The notes beneath the pieces are model-generated. The model saw only the letters and a list, made by a program, of their open reading frames with translations, did not search any database and was not told the DNA's origin. A stretch of 64,000 bases of DNA from JAHFUS01 sp035689115. Lineage in GTDB: Bacteria; Actinomycetota; Acidimicrobiia; Acidimicrobiales; GCA-2861595. The position numbers were made by a program, and so were the translations under genes. The stretch covers positions 1 to 64,000 of the forward strand of contig DASSMA010000016.1 of NCBI GenBank assembly GCA_035689115.1, read 5' to 3'. Below, one piece after another: positions 33,626-41,477 of the stretch. The first letter of the stretch is position 1, and every line of letters begins with the position of its first letter.

Positions 33626-36169
33626 TCAGCGCAGGCGCGCTCGCAGGGCGTCGCCTAGCTGCGCCGCCTCGCGCTCGCGCAGGGCGACCATGACGTCGAG
33701 CCGCTCCACCAGCTGGGCCACGGTGCGGGCCCGGCTGGTGAGGGGGTTGGCCTCCAGGAAGGCCCGCACGTCGGCCGCCCGCTCGGGGGTCGAGAGCGAG
33801 ACGATCCCGCCCAGGGCCCGCTCGTGGAGGGCCTCCGGCATCTGGGCGGCCATGGCGGACCAGTGGCGCTTGACGCCCTCCCAGGCCACCGGCCCGCCCA
33901 CCCGGTTGCCCAGCAGCAGGGTGATGACGAACGGCGTGTTCTGGGCCCGCACCTCGTCGCCCATGGCCAGCTCGAAGGTGCGCTCGGCCAGCGCCGGGTC
34001 CTCGAAGCCCGACAGGGCGTAGAGGTACCGCAGCTCCTCCTGGGGCGTGGTGGCCGCCTTCCGGCGGGTCAGGAAGTCCTCGTACTCGGCCTGGCCGCCG
34101 CCGGCCGCCACGACCGCCACGGCCGCCCCCACCACGTCGGCGTCGGCCCCGCCCGGCTCGGCCACCACTTCGGCTGCCCGGGCCCGCACGCCGGGGTCGG
34201 CGCCGACCACGCCGGCGGCGCGGATGAGGACGGCCCGCAGCCGGGCCCGGCGCTCGTCGCCGTCGTCGCCGTCGGCCGACCAACCCACCCGCTCCAGGGC
34301 GGGGACGGCGAGGCGGCGGACGAAGGCCTGGAGATCGTGCCGGTCGGCGTCGGGGACGATCCGGTCGAGGGCGACCAGCGCGTCGCTCATCTCCTGCCAC
34401 ACGCTCGGGTCGTCGTCGCCGGCGAGGAGGACGGCCAGGTCGAGGAAGGAGGCGACGCCCGCCTCGGCCGCCAGCACCCGGGCCCAGGTGTCGCTGACCA
34501 GCCCCAGCCGCTCGAGGGGGCCGAGCTGGTCGAGGTGGGCGGTGAGCCGGCGCTCCAGCTCGGCGTCGTAGGCCACCCGGAAGAAGCCCACGCCGCCCTC
34601 GTTGACCACTACCCACTCGACGGGCGCGCCCAGGTCGACGGTGGTGCCGGCGGGGTCGAGCAGGACGCGGCGGTGCACGACCTCGCCGCCGGCGGACGCC
34701 CGCAGGTGCACGGGGATCCGCCACTCGCCGCCGTCGCCGGGGAGGTACCGGAACCGGTGCTGGTCCAGCCGCAGGGCGGTGCCGTCGAGCGCCGCTGAGA
34801 CCATGGGGAACCCGCCCTGGAAGATCCACGAGTCCATGATCGAGCGGGCCGGCTCGCCGGTGGCGGCCTCGACGGCGTCCCAGAGGTCGCTGGTCTCGGT
34901 GTTGGCGTAGCTGTGGGCGGCGATGTAGTTGCTGATGCCGGCGCGGAACCGGTCGGCGCCCACGTACTGCTCCAGCATCCGCAGCACCCCGGCGCCCTTC
35001 TGGTAGGTGAGGACGTCGAACATGCCGTTGGCGTCGTCGGGGTGGGCCACGGGGAACTCGACGGGCCGGGTGGTGGCCAGGCCGTCGACAACCATGGCGT
35101 CGTTGCGGGTGGTGCCGAACGTCGTCCACCGCTGCCAGCCGGGCCGGAAGTCGTCGACGCACAGCAGCTCCATGAAGGTGGCGAAGGCCTCGTTCAGCCA
35201 GATGCCGTTCCACCACCGCATGGTGACCAGGTCGCCGAACCACATGTGGGCGACCTCGTGGGCCACGACGTCGGCGACCCGCTCGAGTTCGGCCCTGGTG
35301 GCCCGGTCGGGGTCGATCACCAGCAGCGACTCGCGGTAGGTGATGGCGCCCAGGTTCTCCATGGCGCCCATGGCGAAGTCGGGCAGGGCGATCATGTCGA
35401 GCTTGGACCCGGGGTAGGGCACGCCGAAGTAGCGGCTGAAGAACCGCAGGGCGTGGGCGCCCGCCTCCAGGGCGAAGGCGGTGAGGTGCTGCTTGCCCGG
35501 CACGGTGACGATCCGCAGCGGCGTCCCGTCCACGTCGACCGGCTCGGTGGCCTCCAGCGGCCCGACGGCGAAGGCCACCAGGTAGGTGGACATCTTCATG
35601 GTGGTGGCGAACTCGTACTGCATCCGGCCCTCGCCCAGGTCGGTGACCTCCACCACCTCGGTGTTGGCGACGGCGGTCAGGCCCTTGTCGACCACCAGCG
35701 TGGTGGCGAAGGTGGCCTTGCGGTCCGGCTCGTCCCAGCAGGGGAAGGCGCGGCGGGCGTCGGTGGGCTCGAACTGGGTGGCGGCGAGGACGTGCTCCAC
35801 GCCGTCGGCGTCGGTGAAGGTGCTGCGGTAGAGGCCGTCGAGGCGCTCGCCGATCCGGCCGGCGAACGTGAGGTGCAGCGTGTGGGTGCCGGGCGAAGCG
35901 GTGCCGTCGAGGGCGATGACAGCCGTCTCGTCGTCGGGCCGGAGGGCGACGGTGCCGGCGAGGGCGGCGCCGTCCTCGGCCAGCAGCTCGGCGGTGAGGA
36001 TGTCGAGGTCGACGGCGTGGAGCACGACCTCGGCCACCGGCTCGGACACGGCAACTCTGATCCGCTCCTCGCCGGCGAAGGTGCCCTCCTCCAGCTGGAC
36101 GGTGAACGTCAGCTGGTAGTGCTCGGGCTCGACGGTACGGGGGAGGCGGTTTGATCCCTCGTGCGGCAT
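33626..36169 (-). CDS. pepN: Aminopeptidase N, M1 family (second copy)
   Basis: An 847-aa zinc aminopeptidase with the classic layout: N-terminal beta domain, GAMENLGAITYRE exopeptidase loop (about 254-266), HEVAHMWFGDLVTMRWWNGIWLNE zinc motif (about 290-313), catalytic Tyr in DVLTYQKGAGVLRM, and a C-terminal ERAP1-like helical domain (about 500-847). It is closer to the eukaryotic-type puromycin-sensitive aminopeptidases in motif spacing than the copy at 25646. There is no signal peptide. ATG 36169 lies 26 bp from the divergent PfkB gene start, so the promoters overlap. Confidence 0.92.
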   Translation of the reverse strand: MPHEGSNRLPRTVEPEHYQLTFTVQLEEGTFAGEERIRVAVSEPVAEVVLHAVDLDILTAELLAEDGAALAGTVALRPDDETAVIALDGTASPGTHTLHLTFAGRIGERLDGLYRSTFTDADGVEHVLAATQFEPTDARRAFPCWDEPDRKATFATTLVVDKGLTAVANTEVVEVTDLGEGRMQYEFATTMKMSTYLVAFAVGPLEATEPVDVDGTPLRIVTVPGKQHLTAFALEAGAHALRFFSRYFGVPYPGSKLDMIALPDFAMGAMENLGAITYRESLLVIDPDRATRAELERVADVVAHEVAHMWFGDLVTMRWWNGIWLNEAFATFMELLCVDDFRPGWQRWTTFGTTRNDAMVVDGLATTRPVEFPVAHPDDANGMFDVLTYQKGAGVLRMLEQYVGADRFRAGISNYIAAHSYANTETSDLWDAVEAATGEPARSIMDSWIFQGGFPMVSAALDGTALRLDQHRFRYLPGDGGEWRIPVHLRASAGGEVVHRRVLLDPAGTTVDLGAPVEWVVVNEGGVGFFRVAYDAELERRLTAHLDQLGPLERLGLVSDTWARVLAAEAGVASFLDLAVLLAGDDDPSVWQEMSDALVALDRIVPDADRHDLQAFVRRLAVPALERVGWSADGDDGDERRARLRAVLIRAAGVVGADPGVRARAAEVVAEPGGADADVVGAAVAVVAAGGGQAEYEDFLTRRKAATTPQEELRYLYALSGFEDPALAERTFELAMGDEVRAQNTPFVITLLLGNRVGGPVAWEGVKRHWSAMAAQMPEALHERALGGIVSLSTPERAADVRAFLEANPLTSRARTVAQLVERLDVMVALREREAAQLGDALRARLR

Positions 36170-36195
36170 GGCCGTCGAGGCTACCGTCCCCCGGC

Positions 36196-37188
36196 ATGAG
36201 CGCACCCGCCGTCGACGTCGTCGCCCTGGGCAGTGCCATCGTCGACGTGCTGGCGACGGCCGACGAGGCCGAGCTGGACCGCCGGGGACTGGTGAAGGGC
36301 ACCATGGCCCTCGTCGACGAGGACCGGGCCCACGAGCTGTACGGCGACATGGGCCCGGCGGTCGAGGTGTCGGGCGGCTCGGCGGCCAACACCATGGCCG
36401 GCGTGGCGTCGTTCGGGGGGTCGGCCGCCTTCATCGGCAAGGTCCGCGACGACCAGCTGGGCGAGGTGTTCACCCACGACATCCGCGCCGTCGGGGTCGC
36501 CTACGACACGCCGCCGGCCACGACGGGCCCGGCCACCGCCCGCTGCCTGGTGTTCGTCACCGCCGACGCCCAGCGCACCATGACCACGTACCTGGGCGCC
36601 GCCACCGGCCTGCAGCCCGACGACGTTGACCCCGGGCTGGTGGCCGGCAGCCGCTACACGTACCTGGAGGGCTACCTCTGGGACCCGCCCGAAGCCATCG
36701 CCGCCCTGCGCCGGGCCATCGACGTGGCCACCGAGTCGGGCCGCCAGGTCGCCTTCTCGCTCTCGGACCCCTTCTGCGTGGCCCGCCACCGAGCGGAGTT
36801 CCTGGAGCTGATCGACGAGCACGTCGACGTGCTGTTCGCCAACGAGGTGGAGATCACCTCGCTGTTCGAGGTCGGCACCGTGGCCGAGGCGGTGGCCGCG
36901 GTGCGCCGGCACCGGCGCTGCTCGGTGGCGGCCATCACCCTCGGCCCGAAGGGCTCGATGGTGGTCACCGCCGACGAGGTGGTCGAGGTCCCCGCCGCCC
37001 CCGTCGAGCACGTGGTCGACACCACCGGCGCCGGCGACCTCTACGCCGCCGGCTTCCTCCACGGCCTCGTCACCGGCGCCGACCTGGCCGCCTGCGCCGG
37101 CCTGGGCGGCGTGGCCGCCGCCGAGGTCATCTCCCACCTGGGCGCCCGCCCCCAGGTCCCCCTCCACACCCTGGTCCCGAGTACATAG
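36196..37188 (+). CDS. PfkB-family carbohydrate/nucleoside kinase
   Basis: A 330-aa ribokinase-fold kinase. Substrate loop VSGGSAANTMAGVASFGG (about 56-73), lid region with AFIGKVRDDQLG, and the anion-hole/catalytic signature VDTTGAGDLYAAGFLHGL (about 273-290, Asp of GAGD). The overall pattern resembles adenosine kinase-like members of the family; a sugar substrate is equally possible. ATG 36196 is used. The last two codons and stop fall in a palindrome closely related to the one ending the uracil-DNA glycosylase gene. Confidence 0.88.
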   Translation: MSAPAVDVVALGSAIVDVLATADEAELDRRGLVKGTMALVDEDRAHELYGDMGPAVEVSGGSAANTMAGVASFGGSAAFIGKVRDDQLGEVFTHDIRAVGVAYDTPPATTGPATARCLVFVTADAQRTMTTYLGAATGLQPDDVDPGLVAGSRYTYLEGYLWDPPEAIAALRRAIDVATESGRQVAFSLSDPFCVARHRAEFLELIDEHVDVLFANEVEITSLFEVGTVAEAVAAVRRHRRCSVAAITLGPKGSMVVTADEVVEVPAAPVEHVVDTTGAGDLYAAGFLHGLVTGADLAACAGLGGVAAAEVISHLGARPQVPLHTLVPST

Positions 37189-37219
37189 GGTGCGGATTCC
37201 GCACGCTATTTACTCGGGA
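37175..37219. terminator. Palindrome supplying the PfkB-gene stop codon (copy B)
   Basis: TCCCGAGTACATAGGGTGCGG (37175-37195) pairs with 37199-37219 around loop ATT with two mismatches. It shares the GAGTACATAG and GTGCGGATTCCGCACGCTAT core with copy A at 23929, including the position of the stop codon TAG. It also contains the 3' end of the convergent hypothetical gene. Confidence 0.75.
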
Positions 37220-37823
37220 AGGGGGGTTCCTCCAGCTCCGGGGGGACGAAGGCGAGCTTGAGGTCGGCCAGGCGCACCAGGCACTGGGCGATCCAGGCGC
37301 CGAGAGGACCGAAGTGCTCGTCGAGCCGGCGGGGCTCCTCCAGCAGCTCGACGGCCAGGCGGGCCAGTCCCACATAGGACACCTCGACGGCGTACTGCGA
37401 CGTGCCGGTGGCGGGGTCGAGCTGCTGCTGGACGACGGGGTTCTCCCGCTCGAAGGCCTCGCCGAGCAGGGTGGGCCCGTCGTCGGGCAGCACGGCCAGC
37501 GCGGTGGAGGCGTCGGGCTGCACGGCCAGGCGCTGGAGGCGCAGCACGACCTCGATCTCGATCTCCGGCGGCTCGTCGCCGGGGTCGTCGACCTTCCACG
37601 AGCGGTAGGCCGTCTGGCTCCACGTGGTCCAGTCGAACGCGATGTCGGCCTGGACGCGGGGCGGCACGCCCTCGAAGGGGAGGGTGTAGGAGGTCTCCCA
37701 CGAGATGTCGCCCAGCATCATGTCGAGCTGGAAGCGCTCGTCGGTGGCGTGGCGCTCCAGCAGCGACGCCTCCAGCCCCCGGCGGAGGGAGGCGATCGCC
37801 TCCAGCAGAACGTGGTCGAGCAT
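37206..37823 (-). CDS. Hypothetical protein
   Basis: A 205-aa cytoplasmic protein not recognised. It starts MLDHVLLEAIASLRRGLEASLLERHATDERFQLDMMLGDISWETSYTLP and shows alternating strands with acidic loops (WSQTAYRSWKVDDPGDEPPEIEIEVVLRLQRL). There is no membrane segment or cysteine motif. GC-rich third positions and divergent placement from the GDPD gene support coding. Its general style, a beta-rich domain with an amphipathic C-terminal helix, recalls the hypothetical at 54458 without clear homology. Confidence 0.65.
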   Translation of the reverse strand: MLDHVLLEAIASLRRGLEASLLERHATDERFQLDMMLGDISWETSYTLPFEGVPPRVQADIAFDWTTWSQTAYRSWKVDDPGDEPPEIEIEVVLRLQRLAVQPDASTALAVLPDDGPTLLGEAFERENPVVQQQLDPATGTSQYAVEVSYVGLARLAVELLEEPRRLDEHFGPLGAWIAQCLVRLADLKLAFVPPELEEPPFPSK

Positions 37824-37849
37824 GTACTCCGAGGCTACCGTCCTCCGCG

Positions 37850-38701
37850 GTGGACAACCCATGGCTCGGGCGCCGCGTCCTCAACTACGCCCACCAGGGC
37901 GGGGCCCGGGAGGGGCCGTCGAGCACCCTTTGGGCGATGCGGCGGGCGGTGGCGGCCGGCGCCCACGCCATCGAGCTCGACGTGCACGCCACCGCCGACC
38001 GCCGCCTGGTGGTGTGCCACGACGCCACCGTCGACCGCACCACCGGCGGCACCGGCCGCATCGCCGACCTCACCTGGGACGAGCTGCGCCGCCTCGACAA
38101 CGCCCACTGGTGGGTGCCCGGCTCGGTGGTCGACCACGAGGCGGACGCCGGCGCCTACGCCCTGCGCGGCCGGGCGCCCGAGGACCCGGAACTGGGCATC
38201 GCCCTCCTCGACGACGTGCTGGACGCCTTCCCCGGCACCTTCCTCAACTTCGACATCAAGCAGACCGCCCCCGACGTGGAGCCCTACGAGGCGCTGCTGG
38301 CCGGCGCCCTTCGCGCCCACGGGCGGGTGGACGAGGTGATCGTGGCGTCGTTCTCCGACGCCGCCGTGGCCGCCTTCGCCGCCGCCGCCCCGGAGATCAG
38401 CACGGCCGCCGCCACCAACGCCACCATGGCGTTCTACTTCGCCGCCCAGCAGGGCGAGCCGGCGCCGCCCACCACCCACCACGCCCTCCAGGTGCCGTCG
38501 GCCTTCGGCGGCGTCACGGTGGTGGACGAGCGGTTCGTGACGGCCGCCCACGCCGGCGGCCTGGCCGTGCACGTGTGGACCGTCGACGAGCGGGCCGAGA
38601 TGGAGTCCCTGCTCGATCTCGGCGTGGACGGGATCATGACCGACCGCCCGAGCCTGCTGGCCGAGGTTCTGGAGGAGCGGGGAACCGGCTGGCCCGGGTA
38701 G
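37850..38701 (+). CDS. Glycerophosphodiester phosphodiesterase-family protein (second copy)
   Basis: A 283-aa TIM-barrel GDPD. Recognisable blocks are NYAHQGGAREGPSSTLWAM (the usual HRG is HQG here), AIELDVHATADRRLVVCHDATVDRTTGGTG, FDIKQTAPDVEP and VHVWTVDERAEMESLLDLGVDGIMTDRP. The Arg-to-Gln change next to the catalytic His also occurs in a subgroup of actinobacterial GDPDs, so activity cannot be excluded. No signal peptide. It starts at GTG 37850 and is followed directly by a dispersed repeat. Confidence 0.85.
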   Translation: MDNPWLGRRVLNYAHQGGAREGPSSTLWAMRRAVAAGAHAIELDVHATADRRLVVCHDATVDRTTGGTGRIADLTWDELRRLDNAHWWVPGSVVDHEADAGAYALRGRAPEDPELGIALLDDVLDAFPGTFLNFDIKQTAPDVEPYEALLAGALRAHGRVDEVIVASFSDAAVAAFAAAAPEISTAAATNATMAFYFAAQQGEPAPPTTHHALQVPSAFGGVTVVDERFVTAAHAGGLAVHVWTVDERAEMESLLDLGVDGIMTDRPSLLAEVLEERGTGWPG

Positions 38702-38839
38702 GGGTTGCCGCCGCCGCACAGGCGCTGGAGGCGCCCCCCTCAGCGCCGACGAAGCGGCGAGCGAGCCGTAGGCGAGACCAGCCGCCCGGAGGGCGGCACG
38801 TCAAACTCGCCGAGCAAGCTCTGCTTGCGAGAGCGAAAA
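38702..38839 (-). repeat. REP-like element, copy in reverse orientation
   Basis: Read on the minus strand it begins TTTTCGCTCTCGCAAGC, loop AGA, GCTTGCTCGGCGAG, then TTTGACGTGCCGCCC and GGGCGGC, and ends in GGGGGGCGCCTCC-like sequence. The module 1 stem is GCAAGC/GCTTGC (38814-38828). The distal half differs from other copies, so it is partially rearranged. It fills the gap between the GDPD and bL37 stop codons. Confidence 0.75.
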
Positions 38840-38920
38840 CTACCGCCCCGCGTTGGGCCGCTTGCCGTGGTTGGCCTTCTTGGTGGCCCGCTGCTTGCGC
38901 TTGTTCGTCTTCTTCGACAT
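38840..38920 (-). CDS. Small basic ribosomal protein, bL37-like
   Basis: A 26-aa protein starting MSKKTNKRKQRATKK and ending in ANHGKRPNAGR. Thirteen residues are Lys, Arg or His. The ANHGKRPN tail matches the tiny actinobacterial 50S protein bL37 found in mycobacterial ribosome structures. ATG 38920 is separated from the divergent ychF start by 38 bp. Automated annotation usually misses such genes because of length. Confidence 0.8.
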   Translation of the reverse strand: MSKKTNKRKQRATKKANHGKRPNAGR

Positions 38921-38958
38921 GGTCTGCCCACGTTAGTGCTCCAGTAGCCTCCGTGGCG

Positions 38959-40044
38959 ATGGAGCGCCTCGGGATCGTCGGGCTCCCCAATGCCGGCAAG
39001 TCAGCGCTCTTCAACGCCCTCACGGGGGGCTCGGCGCTCGTCGCCTCCCACCCGTTCAGCACCACGGAGACCAACGTGGGCGTGGCCCACGTGCACGACG
39101 ACCGGCTGCTCAAGCTGTCGGCCATGTCGAAGAGCCGCAAGACGGTGCCGGCCACCGTGGAGTTCGTCGACGTGGCCGGCCTCACCGCCGGCTCCTCCAC
39201 GGGGGAGGGCATGGGCAACCGGTTCCTCGCCGGCATCCGCCAGACCGACGCCCTGTGCCTGGTGCTGCGGGCCTTCGAGGACGACGCCGTGGTGGGCGGC
39301 CACGACCCGCAGGAGGACCTCGAGGTCCTGGAGCTGGAGCTCGTGCTGGCCGACGGGTCGGCGGTGGAGAACCTGGTCGGCCGCCGCCGCAAGGCCGCCA
39401 AGAACGACCCGGGCACGGCGGTCGAGGTGGCCGCCCTGGAAGCGGCCGGCGCCATCCTCCAGGCCGGCACGCCGCTCTACCGGGCCGGGCCGCCGCAGCT
39501 CACCGCCGAGCACCGGACCGCCCTGCGCCAGTTCGAGCTGCTCACCGACAAGCCCGTCCTGGCGGTGGTGAACCTCGGCGAGGACCAGCTGGCCGACCCC
39601 GACGCGGCGGTGAAGCCCGTGGCCGACGCCCTCGCCGGCGCCGGCGAGGTGCTCGGCGTGTGCGTGCAGCTCGAGGCGGAGGCGGCCCGCCTCGACGACG
39701 CCGAGCGGGCCGAGCTGCTGGAGGGCCTCGGCCTCGGCGAGGGCGCCCTCGCCAGGGTGTCCCGCAGCGCCTACCACCTCCTCGGCCGCCGCACGTTCCT
39801 CACCACCGGCGACAAGGAGTCCCGGGCGTGGACGTTCCGGGCCGGCGCCCACGCCCCCGAGTGCGCCGGCGTCATCCACTCCGACCTCCAGCGGGGCTTC
39901 ATCCGGGCCGAGGTCATCCGCTGGGACGAGCTGCTCCAGCTCGGTTCCTGGCACGCCGCCAAGGAGGCCGGCCGCCTGCGGGTGGAGGGCAAGGACTACG
40001 AGGTCCAGGACGGTGACGTCCTCGAGATCCGCTTCAACGTCTAA
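38959..40044 (+). CDS. ychF: Redox-regulated ATPase/GTPase YchF (OLA1)
   Basis: A 361-aa Obg-family P-loop NTPase. G1 is GLPNAGKSALFNALTGG (about 7-23), G2/G3 region SHPFSTTETNVG and VDVAGLTAGSSTGEGMGNRFL, and the base-recognition motif is NLGE (about 199), as in YchF, which prefers ATP. A coiled coil lies at 130-165 and a TGS domain at 275-361 (KESRAWTFRAGAHAPECAGVIHSDLQRGFIRAEV). It associates with ribosomes. Its TAA stop overlaps the ATG of DUF192. Confidence 0.95.
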   Translation: MERLGIVGLPNAGKSALFNALTGGSALVASHPFSTTETNVGVAHVHDDRLLKLSAMSKSRKTVPATVEFVDVAGLTAGSSTGEGMGNRFLAGIRQTDALCLVLRAFEDDAVVGGHDPQEDLEVLELELVLADGSAVENLVGRRRKAAKNDPGTAVEVAALEAAGAILQAGTPLYRAGPPQLTAEHRTALRQFELLTDKPVLAVVNLGEDQLADPDAAVKPVADALAGAGEVLGVCVQLEAEAARLDDAERAELLEGLGLGEGALARVSRSAYHLLGRRTFLTTGDKESRAWTFRAGAHAPECAGVIHSDLQRGFIRAEVIRWDELLQLGSWHAAKEAGRLRVEGKDYEVQDGDVLEIRFNV

Positions 40045-40379
40045 TGGCTTGGCTCTTGCGCGAAGGTGAGGTGCTGGCCGCCCTGGAGGTGGCCGACACC
40101 TTCGCCACGCGGTCCAAGGGCCTCCTCGGGCGGGAGGGCATCGAGGGCGCCATGCTGATCAAGCCGGCCAAGTCGGTCCACACCGTCGGCATGCGCTTTC
40201 CGATCGACGTGGCCTTCTGCGACAGGAACATGACGGTGCTCGCCACGGTCCACATGCGCCGGTTCCGGATCTCGCTGCCCCGGATGCGGTCCCGGTGCGT
40301 CGTGGAGGCCGAGGCGGGCGCCTTCGAGCGCTGGGGACTGCGCCCCGGCGACCGGCTGGAGATCAAGGGTGGCGAGTGA
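40044..40379 (+). CDS. DUF192 family protein
   Basis: A 111-aa beta-barrel protein with the DUF192 pattern: TFATRSKGLLGREGIEGAMLI, the conserved SVHTVGMRFPIDVAFCDRNMTVL (about 43-65), then EAEAGAFERWGLRPGDRLEI. Many homologues are exported; here no signal peptide is present. Function is unknown. It overlaps ychF by 1 bp and rsmI by 11 bp, so the three are coupled. Confidence 0.88.
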   Translation: MAWLLREGEVLAALEVADTFATRSKGLLGREGIEGAMLIKPAKSVHTVGMRFPIDVAFCDRNMTVLATVHMRRFRISLPRMRSRCVVEAEAGAFERWGLRPGDRLEIKGGE

Positions 40380-41214
40380 GGGCGTCCTGCTCGTGGTGGG
40401 CACCCCGATCGGCAACCTGGGCGACCTGAGCCCCCGGGCCGCCGAGGCGCTGGCCGGCGCCGGCGTGGTGGCCTGCGAGGACACCCGGCGCACCCGGGCC
40501 CTGCTCAGCGCCGCCGGCATTCCCGCCGCCGGCAAGCGGCTGGTGGCGGTCCACGAGCACAACGAGGCCGAGCAGGCCGGGGCGGTGGCGGCGATGGTGG
40601 CGGCCGGCCAGCGGGTGGCGCTGGTCACCGACGCCGGGATGCCCACCCTGTCCGACCCCGGCCGCCGGGTGGTGGCGGCGGTGGCCGGCGCCGGCCTCCA
40701 GGTCGTGGTGGTGCCCGGGCCGTCGGCGGCGGTGTCCGCCCTCGCCGCCAGCGGGCTGCCGGCCGAGCGCTTCGCCTTCGAGGGCTTCCTGCCCCGGAAG
40801 GGCGGCGACCGGCGGCGCCGGCTGGCGGCGGTGGCCGGCGAGCAGCGCACGGTGGTGCTCTACGAGGCGCCCCACCGGGTGCGGGCCACGGTGGCGGACC
40901 TGGTGGCCGCCTGCGGGCCGGACCGGCCGGTGGCCCTGGCCCGCGAGCTCACCAAGGTCCACGAGGAGGTGTGGCGGGGAACGCTGGCGGCCGCCGCCGA
41001 GTGGCTGGACGAGGGCGAACCGCGCGGCGAGTTCGTGCTCGTGGTGGGCGGGGCCCCCCGGCCCGAGGTCACCGACGCCGAGATCGAGCGCGCCCTGGCC
41101 GCCCGCCTCGGTGCCGGCGACGACCGGCGGGCGGCGGTGGCGGCGGTGACGCTAGAGCTGGATGTCGCCAAGCGGCGCGTCTACGAGCTGTCGCTCCGCG
41201 TCGCGGGCGCCTAG
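40369..41214 (+). CDS. rsmI: 16S rRNA (cytidine(1402)-2'-O)-methyltransferase
   Basis: A 281-aa tetrapyrrole methylase-fold enzyme that 2'-O-methylates C1402 in the 30S decoding centre using SAM. Blocks: LLVVGTPIGNLGDLSPRA (about 5-22), VACEDTRRTRALL, ALVTDAGMPTLSDPGRRVV (about 83-101), VPGPSAAVSALAASGLP, FEGFLPRKGGDRRRRL. GTG 40369 overlaps DUF192. Its 3' 63 bp overlap the convergent AbrB-type gene, an unusual depth of overlap. Confidence 0.94.
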   Translation: MASEGVLLVVGTPIGNLGDLSPRAAEALAGAGVVACEDTRRTRALLSAAGIPAAGKRLVAVHEHNEAEQAGAVAAMVAAGQRVALVTDAGMPTLSDPGRRVVAAVAGAGLQVVVVPGPSAAVSALAASGLPAERFAFEGFLPRKGGDRRRRLAAVAGEQRTVVLYEAPHRVRATVADLVAACGPDRPVALARELTKVHEEVWRGTLAAAAEWLDEGEPRGEFVLVVGGAPRPEVTDAEIERALAARLGAGDDRRAAVAAVTLELDVAKRRVYELSLRVAGA

Positions 41215-41442
41215 CTCGGCGCTGCAGGCCTTGCACACCTGCTTGTCGCGGTAGCCCCGCAAGCCGTCGCCGTCCCCGCAGAACACGCAGCGATCCTCGA
41301 CCTTGCGCAGGACGATCGCGCCCCCGTCCACCGAGATCTCCAGCTCGTCACCGGGCCGGATGCCGAACATTCGGCGCATCTCGACGGGCAGCACGATGCG
41401 CCCGAGGTCGTCGACCTTGCGGGCCATACCGGTCGAAACCAT
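41152..41442 (-). CDS. AbrB/SpoVT-family regulator with a zinc-ribbon tail
   Basis: A 96-aa protein. Residues 4-50 are a swapped-hairpin AbrB DNA-binding domain (ARKVDDLGRIVLPVEMRRMFGIRPGDELEISVDGGAIVLRKV). Residues 51-75 carry a CVFCGDGDG...KQVCKAC double Cys-x2-Cys knuckle that would bind zinc. It is a likely transcription regulator. ATG 41442 is divergent from metG, 35 bp away, so it may control metG. The last 20 residues lie antisense to the end of rsmI. Confidence 0.85.
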   Translation of the reverse strand: MVSTGMARKVDDLGRIVLPVEMRRMFGIRPGDELEISVDGGAIVLRKVEDRCVFCGDGDGLRGYRDKQVCKACSAELGARDAERQLVDAPLGDIQL

Positions 41443-41477
41443 GATCCCTCCCCATCAGCCGTCAGTAGCCTAGGCAC

